Below are positions 1 through 5,862 of a DNA stretch of 9,880 bases, in pieces. The notes under the pieces were generated by a model that made no database searches, had not been told where the DNA came from, and saw nothing but the letters and a program-made list of their open reading frames with translations. Position 1 is the stretch's first letter; each line of letters opens with the position of its first letter. Both the position numbers and the translations under genes were made by a program. Origin of the DNA: Micrococcales bacterium (GTDB taxonomy: Bacteria; Actinomycetota; Actinomycetes; Actinomycetales; Dermatophilaceae); contig PKWT01000271.1 of the NCBI GenBank assembly GCA_003132125.1, forward strand, positions 1 through 9,880, written 5' to 3'.

Positions 1-324
1 GTCTTGAGCGGTCGGATCAGCGGTTCGCCGGAGGAACGTGAGCTGCCCAGCGGGGACTCCGTCGTGCAGATCCGCCTGGTGGTGCCACGGACTGCTTCCC
101 GCAGCCGGACCGGCGGAGGTAGTGCGACGGTGGACACCATAGACGTGTCTTGCTGGACGAAAGCCTTGCAGCGCAAGGCTGTTCGTCTCAAACCCGGTGA
201 TCTCGTGACGATCCGCGGGGCGCTCCGCCGACGATTTTGGCGTTCGCCAGGCGGGCCCGCCAGCCGGTATGACGTTGAGGCGACCGGGTTGGACCGTTGT
301 GTGACCGCGCCGACCTCGACCTAG
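1..324 (+). CDS. Single-stranded DNA-binding protein-like (SSB, OB fold), 5' end cut by window edge
   Basis: The visible part reads as an OB-fold SSB domain: a GRISGSPEERELPSGD start like the first beta strands of actinobacterial SSB-like proteins, then VDTIDVSCWTKAL, LKPGDLVTIRGALRRRFW and SRYDVEATGLDR, which match the middle and last strands. The frame is open to base 1. A TTG at base 4 could serve as a start, but the family usually has several residues (of the type N-E-V-x-L-x-G-R) before this point, so I treat the gene as continuing upstream. It is short (about 107 visible residues) and ends right after the OB fold. It has no glycine-rich linker and no acidic D-D-I-P-F type tip, so it is probably an accessory SSB rather than the main replicative one. 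The stop lies 16 nt before the next gene, which suggests co-transcription. Binding of ssDNA is inferred from the fold only. Confidence 0.72.
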   Translation, partial: VLSGRISGSPEERELPSGDSVVQIRLVVPRTASRSRTGGGSATVDTIDVSCWTKALQRKAVRLKPGDLVTIRGALRRRFWRSPGGPASRYDVEATGLDRCVTAPTST

Positions 325-329
325 CCCCT

Positions 330-333
330 GGAG
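330..333 (+). promoter_or_regulatory. Shine-Dalgarno site supporting the TTG start at 341
   Basis: GGAG lies 7 nt before the TTG at 341, just after the SSB-like stop. It favours that start over the in-frame GTG at 353/356 or the ATG at 365. The site is short, so the choice is not firm. Confidence 0.4.
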
Positions 334-340
334 CCTCACG

Positions 341-1462
341 TTGGACAATGGCGTGGTGAGAGACATGGATCCGGCAGTGAAGTCACCCGTGGATGGCGTC
401 GCCAGCGCTACGGGCACCTTGATTGAGGCCTACGACGGCGTCGTGTGTGATCTGGACGGTGTCGTCTACCGCGGTCACCGGGTTGTGCCACACGCGGTGG
501 AGTCCTTGTTGTCCGCGCTCTCTGCAGGCGTGCTCGTCGTCTATGCCACCAACAACGCTTCTCGTACGCCGGCTGAGGTGTCCGACCGGCTCAACGAGCT
601 GGGGCTGCCGGGCTCAGGAGCCCGCATCGTGACAAGTGCCCAAGCTGCCGCCCGCCTTGTGGCACAACGCTGCCCGGCCGGATCCACGGTCCTGGCAGTT
701 GGTGGGCCGGGGGTCGCCCTGGCTCTCGAAGAGGCGGGCCTTCTCGCGGTCTCACCTCAGCAGATCCGATCGGACGAGCGCGTCGTAGCGGCCGTACAGG
801 GTTACGGGGCCAACGTCGACTGGGCCGATCTCGCGGAGGTCGCGTATGCCGTCCAAGCCGGCGCCTTGTGGGTTGCGACGAACATCGACGGCACCCTGCC
901 GACGGACAGGGGACTTGCGCCCGGAAACGGTGCGCTCGTCGCCGCGGTCCGTTCGGCAGTCAGCGTGGATCCGGTCAACGTTGGCAAACCGAACGTCCCG
1001 CTCTATGAGTTGAGCGCCGCAGTGCTTGGTACCGACGTTGGGCGCACGCTTGCGATCGGAGATCGCCTTGATACGGACATCGCTGGCGCAGCTGCGTTGG
1101 GGATGGACTCACTGTTCGTGCTGGGGGGAGTCCACGGATGGACGGACGTGGCAGAAGCGGAGCCGCCGGCTCGGCCGCGTTACCTGGCAACCGATCTGCG
1201 TTCGCTGAACTCCGTGTACGTGGAGGCTGTGCAGGACGCCGAGGACTCCTCGAGGTGGATCTGCGGCGAGGCGTCGGCGCGGGTGTCGAGGGCAGGTGTG
1301 CTGGTCGTGGCGCAGGGTGGGTCGGTCAACCAACGGCTGCGTGCCGCGGTGAGGGCAGTCTGGGACGCACGCGACGTCGGCGGTGTGACGATCGATGCAC
1401 TGGCCGGCGACGGGGCGGCGTTGTCGCGCGAACTTGACCTGACCGTGGGGCTGGAGCACTGA
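341..1462 (+). CDS. HAD superfamily subclass IIA phosphatase with C-terminal GNAT-like domain (Rv1692-like)
   Basis: A 373-residue soluble HAD-IIA hydrolase. Visible motifs, numbered from the TTG start, are motif I DLDGVVY with nucleophile D37 and acid/base D39; motif II TNN at 70-72; motif III lysine K216 in VGKPNVPLYE; and motif IV GDRLDTDIAGA with metal-binding D241 and D246. The C2-type cap lies between about 95 and 205, as in NagD/4-nitrophenylphosphatase-like enzymes. Residues from about 280 to 373 go beyond the HAD fold and resemble the small GNAT-like domain on M. tuberculosis Rv1692. I see no acetyl-CoA pyrophosphate loop there, so it is probably not an active acetyltransferase. Rv1692 is reported to be a glycerol-3-phosphate phosphatase in phospholipid head-group recycling, and the shared gene order supports orthology, but the substrate here is inferred. 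Starts at GTG 353/356 or ATG 365 are also possible; all lie before motif I. Confidence 0.88.
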   Translation: MDNGVVRDMDPAVKSPVDGVASATGTLIEAYDGVVCDLDGVVYRGHRVVPHAVESLLSALSAGVLVVYATNNASRTPAEVSDRLNELGLPGSGARIVTSAQAAARLVAQRCPAGSTVLAVGGPGVALALEEAGLLAVSPQQIRSDERVVAAVQGYGANVDWADLAEVAYAVQAGALWVATNIDGTLPTDRGLAPGNGALVAAVRSAVSVDPVNVGKPNVPLYELSAAVLGTDVGRTLAIGDRLDTDIAGAAALGMDSLFVLGGVHGWTDVAEAEPPARPRYLATDLRSLNSVYVEAVQDAEDSSRWICGEASARVSRAGVLVVAQGGSVNQRLRAAVRAVWDARDVGGVTIDALAGDGAALSRELDLTVGLEH

Positions 1463-1501
1463 TCGGGATTCGGTGATGATGACGTCGGATCACGCTGGAC
1501 G

Positions 1502-1569
1502 CTCCTCAGGTTGGCGAGACGAGCGAAGCGTTGGGCAGTAGCGTGGTCAACGACCGCCATCCTGAGGAG
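1502..1569 (+). repeat. 9-bp inverted repeat that pairs with the Shine-Dalgarno of the 1575 gene
   Basis: CTCCTCAGG (1502-1510) is the exact reverse complement of CCTGAGGAG (1561-1569), separated by 50 nt. The right arm overlaps the AGGAGG ribosome-binding site at 1565-1570. In any transcript starting upstream of 1502 the two arms could pair and hide the site. Competing short stems exist inside the loop. A chance pairing cannot be excluded, because any CT-rich stretch can complement a Shine-Dalgarno. Confidence 0.45.
1539..1544 (+). promoter_or_regulatory. Possible -10 promoter element upstream of the tlyA-recN gene string
   Basis: TAGCGT fits the actinobacterial TAnnnT consensus and would place a start near 1550, giving a leader of roughly 25 nt that includes the Shine-Dalgarno. 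The nearest -35-like hexamer, TTGGCG at 1511-1516, is 22 nt upstream, which is too far for an ideal sigma-A promoter. Low confidence. Confidence 0.25.
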
Positions 1570-1570
1570 G
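1565..1570 (+). promoter_or_regulatory. Strong Shine-Dalgarno (AGGAGG) for the gene at 1575
   Basis: AGGAGG is followed by 4 nt and the ATG at 1575. It is the only perfect consensus ribosome-binding site found before a gene in this window, and it fixes the start of the helical Lys/Ala-tail protein. Confidence 0.75.
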
Positions 1571-1574
1571 AAGC

Positions 1575-2033
1575 ATGAGTTTCGAATCGTTTCGGGGATA
1601 TGTCCAGCTTGCATCGGGTCTCGGAGAACTCACGCGCGCACGTGCCATGGAAGCCGCGCAGGGCCTGATGTCAATGCCCGGAGTCAGCGTCGCGACAGGC
1701 AAGTTCGCTGTCCAGGTGGGTGCGTTGGCCGAGGAGCTGTTGGCCGCCGCAACAACGAATCGTGAGCATTTGACGACATTGGTTCGAGGCGAAGTGGATG
1801 CCGCGGTCACTCGTCTGGGGCTCGTTCCGGCGGAGAAGCTGGAAGAGGCGCGGGCGGAGGCAGCTCGGCTTCGGGCCGAGGTCGCCGCGCTGCGATCGGC
1901 GTCTGCGCGTTCGAGCGCCGGGACTGCGAAGAAGACTGCGGTGAAGAAGACTGCGGCAACCAGCCCGGTCACCAAGCCGACGGCGGCGCGCCGGTCGGCA
2001 GTCACCACTCGTCGCAAACCTGCTGGCACATGA
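1575..2033 (+). CDS. Helical protein with coiled coil and Lys/Ala-rich basic tail (phasin-like or H1-like), function unknown
   Basis: I do not recognise a named family with confidence. The 152 residues form three zones. Residues 1-80 are amphipathic and Ala/Leu-rich (FRGYVQLASGLGELTRARAM), somewhat like phasin or polyhydroxyalkanoate granule-associated proteins. Residues 87-108 carry a heptad-like charged segment (EKLEEARAEAARLRAEV) likely to form a coiled coil. Residues 110-152 are a disordered basic tail with a KKTAVKKTAA repeat and TRRKPAGT end, similar in composition to histone H1-like or HupB-type DNA-binding tails. There is no signal peptide or membrane helix. The ATG follows a perfect AGGAGG, so the start is secure. 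The stop overlaps the next start by 4 nt (ATGA), tying the gene to the tlyA string. Granule binding, nucleoid binding or scaffolding are all possible; none is shown. Confidence 0.8.
   Translation: MSFESFRGYVQLASGLGELTRARAMEAAQGLMSMPGVSVATGKFAVQVGALAEELLAAATTNREHLTTLVRGEVDAAVTRLGLVPAEKLEEARAEAARLRAEVAALRSASARSSAGTAKKTAVKKTAATSPVTKPTAARRSAVTTRRKPAGT
1928..1956 (+). repeat. Tandem 15-nt repeat encoding KKTA(V) units
   Basis: GAAGAAGACTGCGG occurs at 1928-1941 and again at 1943-1956, an exact 14-nt match with a 15-nt period that keeps frame. It encodes two KKTA units (residues 119-122 and 124-127) of the basic tail. Such repeats can change length by slippage, so tail length may differ between strains. 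Confidence 0.7.
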
Positions 2034-2299
2034 GCCATTCGGAGATGACGCATGGCGCCGGTAACGAAACGAGCATGGAGTACGAGGGGTTGTCGCACAT
2101 GGATGGTGAGGAAGAAGCCGAAGAAGCGACCATCCCGTCACGGGCAGTCGTGCGCCAGCCCACCGGTGACGATGCTGTCGACACTGCGCTCGACGAGCTC
2201 GACGCAGTGGCCGATCAGCCGTTGGACTCTCAGATACAGGTGGGTGAGCAGGTCCATCGGGTTCTGCAGGGTCGACTTGCCGACCTGGGCAAGGAGTGA
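2030..2299 (+). CDS. Small acidic protein conserved upstream of tlyA (Rv1693-like position)
   Basis: An 89-residue acidic protein. The N-terminal 40 residues are polar and Glu-rich (GEEEAEEA) and look disordered. The C-terminal core, about 44-89, is a predicted helical hairpin (GDDAVDTALDELDAV then QIQVGEQVHRVLQGRLADL) that I associate with short proteins preceding tlyA in many actinobacteria. The start chosen gives an ATGA overlap with the previous stop (2031-2033), and the stop overlaps the tlyA GTG (GTGA), so it is placed for coupled translation. Other in-frame ATGs at 2045 (CGGAG directly before it), 2075 and 2099 would shorten only the non-conserved part. Function is unknown. Composition suggests a protein-protein partner rather than an enzyme. 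Confidence 0.75.
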   Translation: MSHSEMTHGAGNETSMEYEGLSHMDGEEEAEEATIPSRAVVRQPTGDDAVDTALDELDAVADQPLDSQIQVGEQVHRVLQGRLADLGKE

Positions 2300-3114
2300 G
2301 CGGGTCCACCCACCGGCTCGATGTCGAGCTGGTTGAGAGGCGCCTGGCCAGGTCCAGGGGCCAGGCTCGTGAACTCGTCAAGGCAGGCTTGGTACTGGTT
2401 GACGGGTCACCGGCCAAGAAGGTCTCGACACCTGTCAGTGCCGGTCAGAGCCTCGAGCTCGCGTCCGGGGTCGAGGACTGGGTGAGCCGGGCGGCATACA
2501 AGCTTGCTGCGGCGCTGGAGTCGTTCGGAGAGGACGGTCTTCGCGCTGAAGACAAGCGATGCTTCGACGTCGGGGCCTGTACCGGCGGATTCACGCAGGT
2601 CTTGTTGCGAAAGGGCGCACGCGAGGTGGTGGCTCTCGACGTTGGGCACGGTCAGCTGGCCGAGGAGATCGCTGGCGACCCCCGCGTCATCGAACGCTCC
2701 GGGGTCAACATCCGCGATGCCCGTGCGGACGACCTTGGAGGGCCGGCAGAGCTGCTCGTCGCCGACCTCAGCTTCATCTCCCTGCGGCTCGTACTTCCAG
2801 TCCTGCGTGATCTCGTCGAGCCGTCCGGAGACCTGGTGCTCCTGGTCAAGCCCCAGTTCGAGGTCGGACGCGAACGCCTCGGCAAGGGGGGAGTCGTCAG
2901 GTCCGCCCACAACCGCGCGATGGCGATCGAACAGGTCGCGGCGGCGGCCACGGTGGCCGGCCTCACCACCAAAGCTCTGCGCGCCAGCCCCATCCGGGGT
3001 GCAACCGGAAACGCGGAGTACCTACTGTGGTTGACACGTCGCCCCGATGAGGGGCTGACCACGGCACAGGTCACCGAGCTGGCCGCCACTTTGTCGACGG
3101 AGGCACCCTCATGA
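2296..3114 (+). CDS. tlyA: TlyA family rRNA 2'-O-methyltransferase (16S/23S cytidine)
   Basis: Predicted SAM-dependent ribose methyltransferase that modifies 23S C1920 and, in the longer actinobacterial type, 16S C1409 at the subunit interface; loss gives capreomycin resistance in mycobacteria. The 272 residues match the long type. An S4 RNA-binding domain spans about 6-58 (RLDVELVERRLARSRGQARE, LVDGSPAKK), and an FtsJ-like Rossmann domain runs from about 62. SAM motif I is DVGACTGGFT (91-100). The catalytic tetrad is visible as K69, D157 (VADLSFISL), K185 (LVKPQFEVG) and E241 (GNAEYLLWL), equivalent to K69-D154-K182-E238 of M. tuberculosis TlyA. The S4 domain begins within 10 residues of the GTG, which fixes the start. 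The GTG overlaps the upstream stop (GTGA) and an AAGGAG abuts it too closely to act normally, so coupled re-initiation is likely. The linker reads EDWV instead of mycobacterial RxWV. Confidence 0.95.
   Translation: MSGSTHRLDVELVERRLARSRGQARELVKAGLVLVDGSPAKKVSTPVSAGQSLELASGVEDWVSRAAYKLAAALESFGEDGLRAEDKRCFDVGACTGGFTQVLLRKGAREVVALDVGHGQLAEEIAGDPRVIERSGVNIRDARADDLGGPAELLVADLSFISLRLVLPVLRDLVEPSGDLVLLVKPQFEVGRERLGKGGVVRSAHNRAMAIEQVAAAATVAGLTTKALRASPIRGATGNAEYLLWLTRRPDEGLTTAQVTELAATLSTEAPS
3099..3103 (+). promoter_or_regulatory. Shine-Dalgarno for nadK inside the tlyA 3' end
   Basis: GGAGG lies 7 nt before the nadK ATG at 3111, within the last codons of tlyA. It supports this start and suggests that nadK initiates efficiently in addition to being coupled through the ATGA overlap. 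Confidence 0.6.
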
Positions 3115-4043
3115 CCCGCCGTATCCTGCTCGTCGCCCACCCACGACGGGTCGAGGCCCAGCAGTTCGCCGGGGACGTCGCAGATCAGCTTCACGCTGCG
3201 GGGCTCGAAGTTGCACTGCTGCCCGACGCGGCCGAGGCGATCATTCTGGGGGGCAGTCCGAACATCGTCACGGCTGACCCCACAGACCCGGCTCGAGGGT
3301 GCGAGCTGGTCTGTGTGCTGGGGGGCGACGGGGCGATCCTGCGTGGTGCCGCACTGTCCAGGGGAACGGATGCCCCCCTGCTCGGGATCAACCTGGGACA
3401 CGTGGGATTCCTGGCTGAGGCCGAGCGCGAGAAGCTTGGCGAGACGGTGGAGCACATCGTCGCCCGCGACTACGTCGTCGAGGAACGGATGACCCTCGAT
3501 GTCACAGCGACCCATGACGGTGAGGGGATCGCGCAGAGCTGGGCGCTGAACGAGGTCTCGGTCGAAAAGGCGTCACGAGGGCGAATGATCGAGCTCACGC
3601 TCGAGATCGATGGACGGCCTTTGTCCACCTGGGGCTGCGACGGAGTAGTCACGGCCACGCCGACCGGCTCCACGGCATACGCGTTCTCCGCGGGTGGTCC
3701 CGTCGTGTGGCCGGACGTCGAGGCGATGATGGTTGTGCCCATCTCGGCCCATGCCCAGTTCGCGCGCCCCTTGGTCATCGGACCTCGGTCCGAGCTGGCC
3801 ATCGAGGTGGTTCCCTACTCGGGTGCCGCCGGTGTCATGTGGTGCGACGGCTCACGCATGGTCGACCTACCCCCCGGAGCGCGCGTCGAGATCCGCCGCA
3901 GCGACACGCCCGTGCGCCTGGCACGTCTGAGCGACTGGCCTTTCGCCGACCGGCTGGTGGCCAAGTTCGACCTGTCCGTCGACGGGTGGCGTGGTGTGGC
4001 CCGACGCAACAACGGTGGTTCCGGCGCGGCTGAGCAGGCCTGA
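3111..4043 (+). CDS. nadK: ATP/polyphosphate-dependent NAD kinase
   Basis: Cytosolic enzyme that phosphorylates NAD+ to NADP+, the sole known route to NADP in most bacteria. The family signatures are complete: GGDGAILR at 71-78 with catalytic D73, the following NLGHVGFL (94-101), N147-E148 in ALNEVS, and TPTGSTAY at 183-190. The C-terminal beta-rich domain contains WCDGSRMVDLP, and the 310-residue length is close to the mycobacterial enzyme (about 307). The ATG overlaps the tlyA stop (ATGA) and is preceded by GGAGG, and the first strand RRILLVAHPRR begins at residue 3, so the start is well supported. The last 15 residues or so (RRNNGGSGAAEQA) are a variable tail. The gene is followed by 25 nt before recN, the only real gap in the string. 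Confidence 0.96.
   Translation: MTRRILLVAHPRRVEAQQFAGDVADQLHAAGLEVALLPDAAEAIILGGSPNIVTADPTDPARGCELVCVLGGDGAILRGAALSRGTDAPLLGINLGHVGFLAEAEREKLGETVEHIVARDYVVEERMTLDVTATHDGEGIAQSWALNEVSVEKASRGRMIELTLEIDGRPLSTWGCDGVVTATPTGSTAYAFSAGGPVVWPDVEAMMVVPISAHAQFARPLVIGPRSELAIEVVPYSGAAGVMWCDGSRMVDLPPGARVEIRRSDTPVRLARLSDWPFADRLVAKFDLSVDGWRGVARRNNGGSGAAEQA
4010..4021 (+). promoter_or_regulatory. Degenerate LexA (SOS) box-like sequence upstream of recN
   Basis: CAAC-GGTG-GTTC differs by one base from the GAAC-N4-GTTC core used by Gram-positive LexA. It lies inside the nadK 3' end, 47 nt before the recN ATG. Flanking bases do not match the extended TCGAAC/GTTCGA consensus. Position and the SOS regulation of recN in several bacteria make it worth noting, but it may be chance. 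Confidence 0.2.
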
Positions 4044-4056
4044 CACCCGCGGTCCG

Positions 4057-4062
4057 TAGGCT
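4057..4062 (+). promoter_or_regulatory. Candidate -10 element of a leaderless recN promoter
   Basis: TAGGCT fits TAnnnT and ends exactly 6 nt before the recN ATG (4069), the spacing seen when actinobacterial transcripts start at the A of the start codon. No Shine-Dalgarno is visible in the 25-nt nadK-recN gap, which agrees with leaderless initiation. No good -35 hexamer is seen 17-18 nt upstream, so strength is uncertain. Confidence 0.45.
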
Positions 4063-4068
4063 GTCGCC

Positions 4069-5862
4069 ATGCTTCGCGAGATCCGGATCCAGAACCTCGG
4101 CGTCATCGATGACGCGGTGCTGGAGCTCTCGGCTGGCCTGAACGTGCTGACCGGCGAGACCGGCGCAGGCAAGACCATGGTTGTGTCCGGTCTTGGGCTG
4201 TTGCTCGGCGCGCGGGCGGATGCTGGCCTGGTGCGGACCGGCGCCTCGAAGGCGGTTGTCGAGGGTGTGGTCCAGGTCGGACCAGAACACCCCGCGACGC
4301 TGCGCGCTCTTGAGGCCGGCGGCGACGCAGAAGATGTCTTGATCCTGGCAAGAACCGTGTCGGCCGAGGGCCGGTCGAAGGCGCACGTTGGCGGGCGGAC
4401 GGTGCCGGTCAGCGTGTTGGGTGAGCTAGGCGAGCTCCTGGTGGCCGTTCATGGTCAGTCCGATCAGTGGCGCCTCCGTCAGCCTGAGCAGCACCGCGTC
4501 GTCCTGGACCGTTTCGCGGGCGAGCCGGTCGCTGAGCCGTACGGGCGCTATATCGCCCTGTATGACGAGCTCCACCAGGTTGGCGCCGAGCTGCGGGAGC
4601 TGCGCGGGCGTGCCCGCGACCGGGCGCGGGAGGTGGATGTCCTCCGGGCGGGGCTTGAGGAGATCGAGGCAGTCGACCCGGCGCCGGGTGAGGATCTCGA
4701 GCTGCGCGCCGAGGATGAGCGCCTGGCGCATGCCGATGGACTTCGAGCCAGCGCCGGCCAGGCCCACGCCCTGCTCACCGGCGACCAGGACGGTCTCTAC
4801 CCGGGGACCGGAACGTCGGATGGCTTGAACGCCGGCGATGTTGGGGCGCATCTGGCAACTGCACGGGTGGCGCTGGCACCCATGACTGCTCACGATCCGG
4901 CGCTGGCTGACCTCGACCGTCGTCTGCAGGAGCTGGGCTACCTGGCGGCTGACCTGGGTGTGGACCTGGCTGCGTACTTGTCGGAGGCCGAGGTCGACCC
5001 GGCCAGGCTCGCCTGGGTCCAGGACCGCCGGGCAGAGCTGGCACGGTTGCAGCGCAAGTACGGCGACACCATCGATGACGTTCTGGCGTGGGGCAAGGAG
5101 TCTGCGGCCCGGCTCGCCGAGCTGGAGGGTGCGGATGATCGTGCCGATGGTCTGCAGATCTGGCTCGATACGTTGCGAGCGGACCTGGCGACCAGCGCCG
5201 GCGAGCTGAGCGCGGCGAGGGGTCTTGCTGCGACCGATTTCGGAGCCCGGGTCACGACAGAGCTGTCCCACCTGGCGATGGGCAAGGCGGTCGTGCAGGT
5301 CTCGGTGGCGCGCCGTCCGGACCCCGACGGGCTGCCTCTCGACGATGAGACCGAGTGGGTCCGGTTCGGTCGTCACGGAGTCGACGAGGTCGAGATCCTG
5401 TTGGCGGCCAACCCTGGCGCACCCCTGCGTAGTGTCGCCAAGGCAGCTTCTGGCGGAGAGTTGTCCCGGGTCATGCTGGCGCTCGAGGTCGTCACCGGGA
5501 GCGGGGACGTTCCGACTTTCGTCTTCGACGAGGTGGATGCCGGAGTCGGTGGCAGGGCGGCGCTGGACGTTGGTGCCCGGCTGGCCGCGCTGGCAACCTC
5601 GGCGCAGGTCATTGTCGTGACCCACCTCGCTCAGGTGGCGGCCTATGCAGACAGTCATCTGGTGGTGCGCAAGACCGATGACGGACACATCACTGCCAGC
5701 GGGGTGGCCGCGGTCACAGGCCAGGAACGGCTGCGCGAGCTTGCTCGAATGATGGGCGGGGTCGAGGACTCCGACGTGGCGATAGAGCACGCCAAGGAGC
5801 TTCTCGGGCAGGCATCGACGAGCCGTCAGGAAGCGATGGGAGCAGGCAGGCTCCGTACGTGA
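4069..5862 (+). CDS. recN: DNA repair protein RecN (SMC-like ATPase)
   Basis: RecN acts early in double-strand break repair, holding DNA ends or sister molecules together for RecA. The 597 residues show the full SMC-like layout: Walker A GETGAGKT at 29-36, the RecN-typical HGQSDQWRL at 128-136, two coiled-coil arms at about 155-225 and 312-385 with an intervening hinge-like region, ABC signature SGGELSR at 461-467, Walker B with FDEVDAGVGG at 486-495, and the switch-histidine segment THLAQVA at 518-524. Length is in the usual range (about 550-600). The start MLREIRIQNLGVI is the conserved RecN N-terminus, so ATG 4069 is secure although no Shine-Dalgarno precedes it; a TAGGCT element suggests a leaderless message. 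The stop overlaps the next GTG by 4 nt. The last 15 residues are probably an unconserved tail. Confidence 0.96.
   Translation: MLREIRIQNLGVIDDAVLELSAGLNVLTGETGAGKTMVVSGLGLLLGARADAGLVRTGASKAVVEGVVQVGPEHPATLRALEAGGDAEDVLILARTVSAEGRSKAHVGGRTVPVSVLGELGELLVAVHGQSDQWRLRQPEQHRVVLDRFAGEPVAEPYGRYIALYDELHQVGAELRELRGRARDRAREVDVLRAGLEEIEAVDPAPGEDLELRAEDERLAHADGLRASAGQAHALLTGDQDGLYPGTGTSDGLNAGDVGAHLATARVALAPMTAHDPALADLDRRLQELGYLAADLGVDLAAYLSEAEVDPARLAWVQDRRAELARLQRKYGDTIDDVLAWGKESAARLAELEGADDRADGLQIWLDTLRADLATSAGELSAARGLAATDFGARVTTELSHLAMGKAVVQVSVARRPDPDGLPLDDETEWVRFGRHGVDEVEILLAANPGAPLRSVAKAASGGELSRVMLALEVVTGSGDVPTFVFDEVDAGVGGRAALDVGARLAALATSAQVIVVTHLAQVAAYADSHLVVRKTDDGHITASGVAAVTGQERLRELARMMGGVEDSDVAIEHAKELLGQASTSRQEAMGAGRLRT

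Larger units (their letters stand above)
1463..1574 (+). other. Intergenic region with possible promoter and structured leader
   Basis: This 112-nt gap is the largest in the window. It contains one arm of a 9-bp inverted repeat (1502-1510), a possible -10 element TAGCGT (1539-1544), a small hairpin (GTGGTC/GACCGC, 1543-1557, 3-nt loop, one wobble pair) and the strong Shine-Dalgarno of the next gene. A weak 5-bp stem GTGAT/ATCAC (1473-1477 with 1489-1493) follows the phosphatase stop but has no T-tract. I see no convincing terminator. A new transcription unit may start here. Confidence 0.5.

Noticed and set aside
1473..1493. Hairpin GTGAT/ATCAC after the phosphatase gene as a terminator
   Set aside because: Only 5 bp with an 11-nt loop and no T-tract; not enough to call a terminator.
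1463..1574. Small RNA or known riboswitch in the largest gap
   Set aside because: Apart from one 9-bp inverted repeat and small stems, I recognise no known riboswitch core and no terminator to define an RNA gene.
1671..2417. Minus-strand ORF (248 codons) opposite the 1575 gene, the small acidic gene and the tlyA start
   Set aside because: The plus-strand genes have a perfect Shine-Dalgarno, coupled overlaps and a conserved S4 domain; the antisense product is Arg/Pro/Ser-rich without motifs.
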